Below, in pieces: positions 36,501 to 44,163 of a stretch of DNA of 63,735 nucleotides. A model generated the notes under the pieces. The model worked only from the letters and a program-made list of their open reading frames with translations. It was not told the DNA's origin and searched no databases. Position numbers and translations under genes: made by a program. This stretch comes from Chloroflexota bacterium (lineage in GTDB: Bacteria > Chloroflexota > Anaerolineae > Anaerolineales > Anaerolineaceae). Position 1 is the first letter of the stretch. Every line of letters starts with the position of its first letter. The stretch is taken from the NCBI GenBank assembly GCA_029265085.1, contig JAJUJY010000007.1:1-63735 (forward strand), written 5' to 3'.

Positions 36501-37837
36501 GCGCCGCTTAATGCCAGTTCAATTTTTGGCGTATTCAGGGGTGGGATAACGGAAAACATCTCAACAGGCACAGCATAGCTGGTTCCGCGGTTGTCCTCAT
36601 AGATCGGTTTCCAGGTTAATTTTGTGTTCGCAAGGTTGATTCCACACCACTGGTCGTGGTGCAAAGAGAAACTCAACGCATAAGCGCCCCCGCTCGCAAT
36701 GGGATCGGCCAGTTCAAACCGTTTTTCAGCGCTGTTATATACCGCCCCAGCCGAGACATCCTCAACGGTAAAGGGACTCAAATCCACATAAAGACGGATA
36801 TTGCTGGCAGGCCCATCTCCCACATTGGTAACAGTATAAGCAACCGGCTTTTCATCCTGGCAATACGCCAGATCAATATCAGGCGGGGTAAAATTCAACA
36901 AAGGGGTCTTGATAATTGTTTCAACAGAGGCGTAAGCTGTTCCTCCATCGGTTTCGGTATTCTGGCAGGCAGCTGCTTCGGCAGTTTCGCACCCCCAACG
37001 TGCATCCGCATTGTTTTGCAAATCCTGGCTGCCCACAACCCGCGCTGTAATTTGCACACTTACCTGGTCGCCCGGGTCAAGAGAGGCTAATGCAGGAATT
37101 TCAGCTTTACTCCAGGTGGTTATCTGGCCATTATTTACCCCATTTGACCCAGCGCTTACAAATTGCAGTCCATCTCCCAACGCATCTTTGAGCACGATAT
37201 TTTTTACCGTGCCCAAACCTGTATTTTCAACGGTCAGCGTCCAGGTGACCTCCTGACCAATTTCCTGCGGAATCACATTCGGTGATTTCGTGATACTCAA
37301 CCTGCCGGGTAAAACCTGGATAGAAAACGCGTCCACCGCGCTGGAAAGAGACGTACCCGATCCATCTGCCGTGACATAATCCAGATGCGCTTTCAAGGTT
37401 CCGCCTGCGGCATTACAACCTGTTTTCAAATTGAATTGCACATTCAATGTTTCACTGTCATCCAAAAGCAAAGTCTGGCTGCAGAGGGGATCAATCCGCC
37501 AGACCAGTTCGCCGTTTTCTGCCACCGGATCCGCCTGGCAGAAAGGCATCGCAGAATCGATTTTCAAGGAAGCAGACCCGGGAACATACGCAAAACCGGT
37601 CAGAGAAGAAAGATCAAGCGCAGGTTCAAGGCTTGCCAGCGATTTGCCCGACGTATTTTTAAATGAATAGGTGTATGTCTTTTCTTCGCACAAGTTAATT
37701 TGATTGCTTCCCAGGATACCAGTGACATTTGCGCTAACACTGGAGCTTAACCCGGCCATCCATAATACAGCAAAAAGAAATGCTGCCAACCTGAGCAGCC
37801 ATTTTTCCCACGGAGTTTGCGCGGTACGAAGTGACAT
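30545..37837 (-). CDS. Giant surface protein with DUF11/Ig-like repeats, internal LPQTG and C-terminal sortase domain
   Basis: A 2430-residue secreted protein. The signal peptide covers about 1-37. Many DUF11-like repeats (about 150-1560) have VTWTLTVENTGLGTVKN-type motifs. Three Ig-like repeats (about 1567-1854) have AAYSGDAVYSGNS. Putative cadherin-like parts follow, and a Big_9-type domain (about 2146-2233). LPQTG begins at residue 2248, followed not by a membrane segment but by about 40 residues of linker. Residues about 2290-2430 are a sortase: LTAHVVD with His2342, LTLMTC with Cys2406, and YRYRV with the catalytic Arg. Sortases are usually separate, membrane-anchored enzymes. This fusion suggests cell-surface linking of the protein itself. 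AAAGGA precedes the ATG. Confidence 0.85.
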   Translation of the reverse strand: MSLRTAQTPWEKWLLRLAAFLFAVLWMAGLSSSVSANVTGILGSNQINLCEEKTYTYSFKNTSGKSLASLEPALDLSSLTGFAYVPGSASLKIDSAMPFCQADPVAENGELVWRIDPLCSQTLLLDDSETLNVQFNLKTGCNAAGGTLKAHLDYVTADGSGTSLSSAVDAFSIQVLPGRLSITKSPNVIPQEIGQEVTWTLTVENTGLGTVKNIVLKDALGDGLQFVSAGSNGVNNGQITTWSKAEIPALASLDPGDQVSVQITARVVGSQDLQNNADARWGCETAEAAACQNTETDGGTAYASVETIIKTPLLNFTPPDIDLAYCQDEKPVAYTVTNVGDGPASNIRLYVDLSPFTVEDVSAGAVYNSAEKRFELADPIASGGAYALSFSLHHDQWCGINLANTKLTWKPIYEDNRGTSYAVPVEMFSVIPPLNTPKIELALSGAPQLIPIGGTVTYSVTSEQTGVISCASGTCGPVSVMDTVPAGLTVVDAGGGVWVPGTGGTGGTVTWTYTPPAKLNTTLTLQLPGEESSAAYCGQSFTNSISASANDCCGCSKSAAASQTTAITCEKGLAAARTVAPVVCENCSDLTYTNTYTFDGGSAVVLSDLVFEDFAEREQAYNNGLEVTLNSSNITGCVSVTDTTSGSAGSLRLDFSGCAAASLANQTLTIAYPLSHADSGIPACQDSEFLSWSALLRTGDVIARQAAPVNVQAPAMAVEINGLGETISKGETKAVTVTLTQTSSDADPRDVKFKLSGLNYAIPDPAGVICSGAVSPDSCTPAIVGDDYVWTFNDRFTAAGQDAVFTLDVKKRCTVSSALTATAYYDDQCGDDGTPDERCSAVDTQQPLLLGGDVHVEVEPEIFYANTNQAEWTIYLTNRGSGTAYNVWLDGILGSGLDYVSAVVDDMTGVTVTGDQDHEGSAINGATVAIADMAAGERRQITYTADLIGAQNLTLDVAAAYDAFGVSCQLPTTDTSTVLIGESELVASFSVASSIDAGSSPTATVTLRNAGQTTAYNSQLTATLPAGLLYTSGSTRWRLNSGAWNGPHVDYDPNPAVSPLVWTKSEIPGLAVLNPGDTIEIEFDLFAGCSFMGGDVVLSTQYETPSGAIISTFGSVFNTVFNEPEINIDITGADQPVGAGDPVEWTITVKNQGSYTLPVVWAQADLGSAFTYSSSTGDLNYTGDNGTPNGQVVTWEIQNIGANATATLKLTAVSAAACSSDLETGVSAWWGLGPADGSSATKPGEDEQGNGLCLNPSAFVDSRTETREPLIGFKTPVISPATVNYYGDSTVVQVAVENTGPADASDTDMVVTLPNGLSYNAGSSITSIGSTGGPASDPSISAGGNILTYYNISEDASGKASNIFDLVEADGGSDTGVLEFGLQSACPQKQAEIGIVFKYYDACGDTQYSRSTSASLAVLTPELAVTQTFPEYLSPTISASGVIRVTNTGTAAGGGSTNEHFKVTEILPSGLAYQAGSTKWRLVGGEWHGPDAQYDPLVTGNTLEWSEQQLITPDLLPPNASLEISFAVVPEASFSGGDLKASAALEVDNQSCTISSAVHSFNLKTKPTAAVAIDSVTPAETVAGEPYIVQVTVSGSQGTPTGTVAVGDGSAACDITLASGSGSCSLTSTTAGTKTITAAYSGDAVYSGNSTSQAHTVNPADTVVQISTVNPSPSLVGEPYWASFTLQSVLPGTLTPTGGDVTVTDGAGASCTAALVNGSGSCALTSTSGGAKTLAASYAGTSDFNPSSSSGTVHQVNPADTVVTISTISPEPSAKDALYNVAVSVTAALPSTATPGGNVLVDDGEGNTCSITLSGGSGSCDLISTTAGSKTITASFIASSDFHGSTAVANHVVASLPDRLLLSRVSVSTLQTVVGVLSTNGGESPYTYSLETSGTTCDLVNGAGNSAFAINNDQLERLPAAVIGDYPVCIQVKDALGSTFQKAYTITITAQPSNLVLSGSQVTTAEQIVGLFSLSGGQPPFTYTLETSGAQCDASNGAGNALFTVLDRALIRNSTTLAGMYSICAQAADQNGESTQQSFTITVADVPVPPVLSPKISLTGSTLIDGDGTGTVVGSFSSTIAETFFTLIDGTVLSDTALFSIVDGQLIFHGSADIHAQPVYLLRAMGTAPGGLTDTIDILITVKGNGQLVGAIGQPDMVEVVSGQTVRIDVTANDSWSEGASRWDTLEIVTLPQHGTAANGSMIYTANASYTGPDALVYRACDNLDNCVVAAVSITVLPRPDIEDFPALPQTGFPQGVVTEIGPRPQSQYFDLNLPVTNRFEGLVPAQAADMLLEIPRLKLNTDVVGVPLAQNGWNVSWLGSSIGWLEGSAFPTWQGNSVLTAHVVDSNGLPGPFMRLNDLRWGDEIILRAWGETYVYQVRSVETVKPDQHGVFSHQDKSWLTLMTCAGYDEKQAAYRYRVLVKAVLVRVE

Positions 37838-38053
37838 GGTTGTATTCCTTTGTTTTAATCATTGGTAATCTTGGCTGCCCTGGAGATTTTTAAAGAAAAA
37901 AATAGTGCACCCTTCTTTTCTCGCTCTATACCAATTAGGTACTTACTCGATCAAGAGCAAGCACGAGAAAGAGTGGCCAACAAAAAATGATTCCATTTAA
38001 AAACCGCGGGATAATCTAAGCAAGATTATAGCATAGCTCATTAGCAGCAGCCT

Positions 38054-38305
38054 TCATTTAAAAGCTTGCTTCCAATCGCATCCCATCTTGTTTTGTATGT
38101 CCCCTGCAAACTGCGCGCCGCGTTCGGTGAAATGCAATCTACCCCTGAGGCAGATCAATTCTCTTGCCTGGCTGGCCTCCGGCCTGTTCACAAATATCAT
38201 CGCAATGACGGCGTTGGCCAACCCAGAGCCAGACAAAGCAGCAATCGCCAGAGTGCCGGGAAGAAATGATCTGCAGCCAAAACAAATGGAGGGTATAATC
38301 AACAT
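38054..38305 (-). pseudogene. Degraded fragment of a DppC-like permease
   Basis: The minus strand reads LAIAALSGSGLANAVIAMIFV, close to LAIAAVLGPGLTNAVIAMALV of the intact permease at 26464-27336. DNA similarity is clear around 38196-38252. After NRPEA the match fades. The rest of the 700-bp gap 37838-38537 holds no supported gene; CCCTGCAAACTGC at 38102 is also part of the repeats at 30.4 and 40.3 kb. Confidence 0.6.
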
Positions 38306-38537
38306 CTCCGTTTGGGTAACAATTTTTGGCTGGCAGGATGAGTGTTTTAACCAACACTCGAGTTTACCAAAAATATCCAGCCTGTAGCCGTCCTCCCAGT
38401 CTCGGTGCAGCTCAGGATTGTGTTTTGTCCGGCGAGCGAATTCGGCGCCGTTCTACTTTGGGTCCATCACCGCACGTCAGGTGTCTCCATTCGACGCATG
38501 ATTCAAACCTGTTTTTGCTCAAAAAAAGGATATCTGG

Positions 38538-40172
38538 ATGAAACACAACAAATCGAAACAAACCCAGCATCACCGGATCATCTTCATTCTAACCTTGCTG
38601 GCGCTGGTTTGTATAAGCGCGGTGCCAACCCCAAAGGTGCTGGCAGCCACGCCGCGCGAACAGACGTTGCCCCAGGAGCAAAGACAACACATTGCCCCCG
38701 GCCAACTCCCTACCGGCCTGAGCGCTGCCGAATGGCGCAGCATCCAGGCACAAATGGCATCCGGCCCCTATCTCAAGGCCTCCAACACCGGGGCAAATGA
38801 CCTGTTTGGCTACAGCGTAGCCATCTCCGGCGATACCGTGGTAGTAGGCGCTCCCTATGAAGCCAGCAGCGCCACCGGCGTGGATGGCGACCAGGCCAAC
38901 AATTCAGCCACCCAATCCGGAGCGGTCTATGTATTTGTGCGCAGCGGCACCACCTGGAGCCAGCAGGCCTACCTCAAAGCCTCTAACACCGGGGCAGAGG
39001 ACGGGTTCGGTTACAGCGTGGCCATCTCCGGCGACACCGTGGTAGTGGGCGCTCCTTATGAAGACAGCAATGCCGCCGGTGTGAACGGCAACCAGAATGA
39101 CAACTCGGCCAGTTTTGCAGGGGCGGCTTACGTCTTTGTGCGCAGCGGCACCACCTGGAGCCAGCAGGCCTACCTCAAAGCCTCCAATACAGAGGCAGAG
39201 GACGGGTTTGGCACCAGCGTTGACATCTCCGGAGACACCGTGGTGGTGGGAGCTCGTAATGAAGCCAGCAGTGCCGCCAGCGTGGACGGCAACCAGAATG
39301 ACAACTCGGCCAGTTTTGCAGGGGCGGCTTACGTCTTCACGCGCAGCGGTGACACCTGGAGCCAACAAGCCTACCTCAAGGCCTCCAACGCCGAGGCTAA
39401 CGACGGTTTTGGCAACAGCGTGGCCATCTCCGGCGACTCCGTGGTGGTCGGGGCGTATGGTGAAGCCAGCGTGGGCAGCAACCAGGCCGACAATTCAGCC
39501 AGTTATGCCGGAGCGGCTTACGTCTTTGTGCGCAGCGGCGCAACCTGGAGCCAGCAGGCTTACCTCAAGGCTTCCAACACCGAGGCTTTCGACAGTTTTG
39601 GCACCACCGTGGCCATCTCCGGCGACACCGTGGTGGCGGGAGCGTATGGTGAAGACAGCAGCACCGCCGGCGTGGACGGCAACCAGGCCGACAACTCAGC
39701 CAGTTATGCTGGAGCGGCTTACGTCTTTGTGCGCAGCGGCACCGCCTGGAGCCAGCAGGCCTATCTCAAGGCCTCCAACACTGGGGCAAATGATATGTTT
39801 GGCAACAGCGTGGCCATCTCCGGCGACACACTGGTAGTGGGGGCGATAAAAGAAGCCAGCAGCGCCACCGGCGTGGACGGCAACCAGGCTGACAATTCAG
39901 CCACCGATGCCGGAGCGGCTTACGTCTTTGTGCGCAGCAGTGACACCTGGAGCCAGCAGGACTACCTCAAAGCCTCCAACACCGGGGCAGGCGACCTGTT
40001 TGGCATCAGCGCAGCCATCTCCGGCGACAACGTGGTTGTGGGAGCGTATGGTGAAGCCAGCAGCGCTGCGGGCGTGGGCGGCGACCAGGCCGACAATTCA
40101 GCCAGTTATGCAGGGGCAGCTTACGTTTACAGAACGATGATGTATACCTACTTACCGTTTATCCTCAAATAA
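38538..40172 (+). CDS. Secreted FG-GAP repeat protein with seven near-identical repeats
   Basis: A 544-residue protein with a signal peptide (about 1-36). Seven repeats of about 64 residues follow, each with YLKASNTGA, FGYSVAISGDTVVVGAP, then AAYVFVRSG and TWSQQ. The FG-x-S-V and VVVGAP pattern is that of FG-GAP, integrin-like beta-propeller blades; seven blades make one propeller. Repeats share long identical DNA stretches, so recombination could change their number. One repeat is six residues shorter (EASVGSNQ). The C-terminus is MMYTYLPFILK, a tail also seen at the end of the beta-helix protein at 41471. The ligand is unknown. Confidence 0.85.
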   Translation: MKHNKSKQTQHHRIIFILTLLALVCISAVPTPKVLAATPREQTLPQEQRQHIAPGQLPTGLSAAEWRSIQAQMASGPYLKASNTGANDLFGYSVAISGDTVVVGAPYEASSATGVDGDQANNSATQSGAVYVFVRSGTTWSQQAYLKASNTGAEDGFGYSVAISGDTVVVGAPYEDSNAAGVNGNQNDNSASFAGAAYVFVRSGTTWSQQAYLKASNTEAEDGFGTSVDISGDTVVVGARNEASSAASVDGNQNDNSASFAGAAYVFTRSGDTWSQQAYLKASNAEANDGFGNSVAISGDSVVVGAYGEASVGSNQADNSASYAGAAYVFVRSGATWSQQAYLKASNTEAFDSFGTTVAISGDTVVAGAYGEDSSTAGVDGNQADNSASYAGAAYVFVRSGTAWSQQAYLKASNTGANDMFGNSVAISGDTLVVGAIKEASSATGVDGNQADNSATDAGAAYVFVRSSDTWSQQDYLKASNTGAGDLFGISAAISGDNVVVGAYGEASSAAGVGGDQADNSASYAGAAYVYRTMMYTYLPFILK

Positions 40173-40261
40173 CAGCCAATATACTGCGTTGTTTCCGTTT
40201 GAATGAGCAACCATCGAGCCGCGCACACGGCCCGATTTTATTCAAAACCAAACAACAGGCA

Positions 40262-40324
40262 GCTATCCCATTCTGTTAGCCCCCTGCAAACTGCTCGCCA
40301 AATCCAGCGTGATACAATCGAATC
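40262..40324 (+). promoter_or_regulatory. Promoter of the SH3-like lipoprotein gene (leaderless candidate)
   Basis: TGATACAAT is an extended -10 with TACAAT at 40313-40318. The ATG at 40325 lies where transcription would begin, and no Shine-Dalgarno sequence is present, so translation of a leaderless message is likely. The block 40262-40293 also occurs at 30.4 kb. Confidence 0.5.
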
Positions 40325-41107
40325 ATGCGGCGTTTCATTCCCTTCCTTTGGCTGGCCTTCGGCCTGTTCGTCAGCGCGTGCGCACCGGTCCCGGCGGCAC
40401 CCACCGCCACACCAACCCTGCTGCCGCCCACGGTAACCCTCCCACCCACAGTCACAGCCACCGCAACCCAGACCCTTACCCCCACACTGACTCTTACACC
40501 GACCGTCACACTGACCCCCACCATCACCGCAACCGCCACCATCAGTCCCTCACCGACCTTTGCCTTCCCGGCGGTGGTGGTCAACAAGCAGGCGCACTGC
40601 CGCTACGGCCCCTCCACGGCCTATCTGCACGCCGCCGACCTCTACGCGGGTGATACCGGCACAGTGCGCGGGCGTTTCCGCTACTCTAACTGGCTGCAAG
40701 TCAAATTCGATAAGCTCAATTATTTCTGCTGGGTGGCGCCCTCGGTGGTGGATGTGAGCGGCGATGTCACCACTGTCTATTACACCGAACTTAATCTACA
40801 GCGCATCGGCTCCAATATGTACGGGCCGCCGCGCAACGTCCAGGCCAGCCGTTCCGGCAACCAGGTGACCATCACCTGGAACCAGATGATCATGACCGAG
40901 GACAAAGACCGCGGCTACTTCATCGAGGCCTGGGTCTGCCAGAACGGCGCGTACCTGTGGTGGACCGTCTCTTTTCCCAACCAGTTCACCACCAGCTACA
41001 CCGTCCAGGATGACGCCGGCTGCCCGGAGCCTTCACGCGGGGTGATTTTGACGGTGGAGAAACACGGCTATTCAGAACCGGCGGAAATTCCCTGGCCTGC
41101 CCCGTGA
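40325..41107 (+). CDS. Lipoprotein with SH3-like and FnIII-like domains
   Basis: A 260-residue protein. Signal peptide with lipobox FVSAC (Cys19). A Thr/Pro linker (about 22-80) is followed by a bacterial SH3-like part with CRYGPSTAYLHAADLYAGDTGTV, then WLQVKF and CWVAPSVV, the pattern of SH3b domains that often bind cell-wall or surface partners. An FnIII-like domain (about 165-260) starts with GPPRNVQASRSGNQVTITW. No enzyme motif is seen. A role at the cell surface is likely. The DNA coding the signal peptide resembles the antisense strand of a permease gene (see findings). Confidence 0.75.
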   Translation: MRRFIPFLWLAFGLFVSACAPVPAAPTATPTLLPPTVTLPPTVTATATQTLTPTLTLTPTVTLTPTITATATISPSPTFAFPAVVVNKQAHCRYGPSTAYLHAADLYAGDTGTVRGRFRYSNWLQVKFDKLNYFCWVAPSVVDVSGDVTTVYYTELNLQRIGSNMYGPPRNVQASRSGNQVTITWNQMIMTEDKDRGYFIEAWVCQNGAYLWWTVSFPNQFTTSYTVQDDAGCPEPSRGVILTVEKHGYSEPAEIPWPAP

Positions 41108-41470
41108 GAGAAATCTGAAGGGGGAAAAGATGAGATTTTTTCTAACACGACTAATTCTGAAGAATAAAAGCAGCTTTTCGCTAATTTTCTGTAAATTCTA
41201 TTGAAAATCGAACTCAAAACTTTTTAATTTTTTTACCATCCTCAATCTTTCCAAAGCTAGAAATTCGTCTATCAGAAAAATTCATCGCTTTTTCTTTTTG
41301 TTCTATACTTGAGTTAGATTTTATATATCAATAATCAATTTATTAGAAACCACGCTATCAGGTGGTTAAAAAGCATCCTCCACAAGAAAGCTATCATCAA
41401 ACATCCATGGGTAAAGGTGCTTTTTTGTTTTTTTTGTAATCTTATCCAATTCCGCACCAAGGAAGTTTAT
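41108..41470. other. AT-rich leader region of the PEGA/beta-helix gene
   Basis: No gene is supported. Near 41370-41434 AAAAAGCATCC and GGTGCTTTTTT could pair over a loop of about 45 nt with T-rich sequence behind, and CCAC/GTGG lies just before. The arrangement could be a terminator of an upstream transcript or a leader attenuator. Confidence 0.35.
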
Positions 41471-44110
41471 ATGAACAAGAAATTAAGATCGCTTATGCTG
41501 ATATTAACCTTACTCGCCACGACCCTCATCATGAGCCATGCGCCAGTTCAAGGATATATGCCTTCTTTCCATGAAACTGATACCCCAATAGAGAGCCGTT
41601 CAAATCTGGATGGCAATGGAACTTTGATCCTATCTTCATCACCTGCCGGTGCAGATATTTACATTAATGATATTCGCTACGAACAAGCTGTTTCACCTTC
41701 CACATTGGAATTATCGCCAGGAACTTATAAGATTGAACTAAAAATACCTGGTTATGAAACCTTTACTGCACAGGAAGTAAGCATTCAATCCGGGCAAATT
41801 ACCAGTCTTGAAAACATCGTCCAATTACCTGAACTTCTTCCTGCAACAGTGATACTGGTAAACAGTTCTTTAGATAACGATTTTGATCCAACCGTAACAA
41901 TCGAAACCCTGGGAGAGGTTGTCACGCTGAGACGGGCAATTACTGCAATATTAAATGACGCTTCCAACACCCATTTTCGGATCGAATTTGATAACACGGT
42001 TTCTGAGATTCAATTACAAGACTGGATTAACATCTGGTCTAGAGGAAATTTCACAATCAATGGAGATAAAGATCGAAACGGAACAGCCGATGTAACGATT
42101 ACCAGGAACTCTCAAGTCTATGAGTTTTCCATTGCCGCATCAAACATTCGTTTTATTGGTTTAAAAATTTTGGGAACAGCATCTGGCGAAGATTGGACCC
42201 TGGGGATCGGATATTCATCAAACACACCTTCACACCCAGCATTTAATCTTCAAAATATGTATTTTCTTGGCAACGAATTTATAGAATCAAATTCCATTGG
42301 TGCTGGAAATTGTGGTGTGTATGGGCAAGCTGCTGTGGAATACGGCGGAGAAAATTCATTTGCAATAACCAATTTGGTATTCGCCGGAAACAAATTTAAT
42401 CGTGCCAATTTATTCACCTTTGCAGGGGCAGGAGATGAAGATTATAGTGTAATTGACGGCTATTACGTCGTTGCAAATCAATTCATAAATAGTGGGTCCG
42501 GTATTTTAGCGGCAGATGCCCATACATGGTACGTGTTTGGCGAGAATGATGTTCGAGGAAATGGTGGTGTTCCCGGGCAAATTAAATTCAGCGAATACAA
42601 CATCATAAAAAACATTCTGGTGAGTGGCAACAAATTAACCCTAGACCAAAATGCACCATTGGTGTATATCAGCCCATTATCTCTGACCGTCGCCAACATG
42701 GGAAATTCCAATAATACCATCCAGGATGTAATATTTCGACATAACACAGTAAAACTAATCGATCCCACAGGACAGAATATCCATTCAGGAATTAGCCTGG
42801 TGAACACATCTATTGGAGATTCTCAATCTGCAATACATTACCAGGTTCCTGAAAATATTGAAAATGGAGATAATAATACCCTCCGCAATGTTTTATTTGA
42901 ATATAACGATCTTGATTTTGGTATAGATATCGGATTTATGATCGCAAATACTTACAGTTTCACCGATGCAGTTTTTCAAAATGGCAGTAATAATCTTACC
43001 GAGAATATCGTTGTCAGGAACAATACATTTCGGACAAACCGGGGAATGACTATTGCCAATTATTACTATTCCAATAGATACCAAACTGCACTGAACAATA
43101 ATTTTCAGGAGATTACGATTGAAAACAATCAAATTATTTCGGATCCTGCCCTGGTAATACAGAATGATGATTCACACGGCATATCGATATATAACGCATT
43201 TGAAAAATATCCTGAATATGAATATGGGGGGGAACAATTTTACAATGCATACGGGGGCGTGATATCCAAGATTGATATCAAGAATAACACTATTGAAAAC
43301 TTTAAAAATGGTATTTTGGTAACAGGAAGTTATGGTTTCCAGCACAATAACATTGGAGTAGATACCGTAAATATCCTGAATAACACGATCCTTACAAAAC
43401 CTCATTCGCAATACGGGATTGAGGTAAATGGCGCAACGCTAGAAGGATATGGCGCAAAACCTAATGATCCAAACACCTACCGAAACGGCAGCAAAAACTG
43501 TTTTGTTCGAAATGTAGTAATCGATGGAAACTCAATCACCTCCCAGGGAGGGATTGCTGCCTTTGGAACGTATATTGATGATGGGTATTCAGGCAGTATT
43601 GCTGGTAATACCATAGAAAATATACAGATTAAAAACAATGCGATTAACATGTTGAACGGTCCCGAGGTAAACCCCCAATTCTTAAAATTCCCCATTGTCA
43701 TTGGCCAAATTTCTGACAACTGGAACGGGACAGCCATTATGGACATGGACATATTGGGAAATCAAGCGAAAAATATAGTGCTCACAAACAATTCATTTTC
43801 CGGGTACGCAACGCAAATTTTGGATTTTTCTTCAGATAAATTACCGAATAACCAAACCATTACACCTAATCAGGTTCTGCAATGGCTGGCAGCAAAAAGC
43901 GACAGCTCAGCAGGTCTGAATGTATATGAATGGGAATGGTATTCTACCCCCGCTACGAATGGCACAACAGATAAATACGTTGCCATTGGAACCTATCAAT
44001 TGGGCAGCACGCCAGTATTAATCTTTCCGCAAAGTATGAAGGTAGAAATAGAAGGGAATTTTAATTCCGTTGATGATTTCTCCGTATTTTTACCCACTAT
44101 TCTGAGATAG
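41471..44110 (+). CDS. Secreted PEGA and right-handed beta-helix protein
   Basis: The start at 41471 is chosen because AAGGAAG precedes it and a signal peptide follows directly; an in-frame ATG 18 codons upstream is less suited. The 879-residue protein has a signal peptide (about 1-30), a PEGA domain (about 45-110: LSSSPAGADIYINDIRYE, ELSPGTYKIELKIPGYE), and then a long series of NNTI, NNSF and GNKF-type turns (about 150-800), the pattern of a right-handed beta-helix of polysaccharide-active or adhesin type. The tail is DFSVFLPTILR. Base composition is AT-rich compared with the flanks. No catalytic residues can be named with confidence. Confidence 0.75.
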   Translation: MNKKLRSLMLILTLLATTLIMSHAPVQGYMPSFHETDTPIESRSNLDGNGTLILSSSPAGADIYINDIRYEQAVSPSTLELSPGTYKIELKIPGYETFTAQEVSIQSGQITSLENIVQLPELLPATVILVNSSLDNDFDPTVTIETLGEVVTLRRAITAILNDASNTHFRIEFDNTVSEIQLQDWINIWSRGNFTINGDKDRNGTADVTITRNSQVYEFSIAASNIRFIGLKILGTASGEDWTLGIGYSSNTPSHPAFNLQNMYFLGNEFIESNSIGAGNCGVYGQAAVEYGGENSFAITNLVFAGNKFNRANLFTFAGAGDEDYSVIDGYYVVANQFINSGSGILAADAHTWYVFGENDVRGNGGVPGQIKFSEYNIIKNILVSGNKLTLDQNAPLVYISPLSLTVANMGNSNNTIQDVIFRHNTVKLIDPTGQNIHSGISLVNTSIGDSQSAIHYQVPENIENGDNNTLRNVLFEYNDLDFGIDIGFMIANTYSFTDAVFQNGSNNLTENIVVRNNTFRTNRGMTIANYYYSNRYQTALNNNFQEITIENNQIISDPALVIQNDDSHGISIYNAFEKYPEYEYGGEQFYNAYGGVISKIDIKNNTIENFKNGILVTGSYGFQHNNIGVDTVNILNNTILTKPHSQYGIEVNGATLEGYGAKPNDPNTYRNGSKNCFVRNVVIDGNSITSQGGIAAFGTYIDDGYSGSIAGNTIENIQIKNNAINMLNGPEVNPQFLKFPIVIGQISDNWNGTAIMDMDILGNQAKNIVLTNNSFSGYATQILDFSSDKLPNNQTITPNQVLQWLAAKSDSSAGLNVYEWEWYSTPATNGTTDKYVAIGTYQLGSTPVLIFPQSMKVEIEGNFNSVDDFSVFLPTILR

Positions 44111-44125
44111 TAGGTTTTATAACCA

Positions 44126-44160
44126 CACCGGCTGAGAGGAATTCTCAGCCGGTGCGTTTT
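44126..44160. terminator. Terminator between convergent genes
   Basis: CACCGGCTGAG (44126-44136) pairs perfectly with CTCAGCCGGTG (44144-44154), followed by CGTTTT. It lies 16 bp after the beta-helix gene and 10 bp before the stop of the minus-strand hydrolase gene. Confidence 0.85.
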
Positions 44161-44163
44161 GTA

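Noticed and set aside
35000..37800. Many plus-strand frames of 60-140 codons opposite the giant surface protein
   Set aside because: They are short, lack ribosome sites and are explained by the codon bias of the minus-strand gene.
38538..40172. Possible satellite or CRISPR array from strong periodicity
   Set aside because: The period is about 190 bp and translates into seven FG-GAP blades, so it is a protein repeat.
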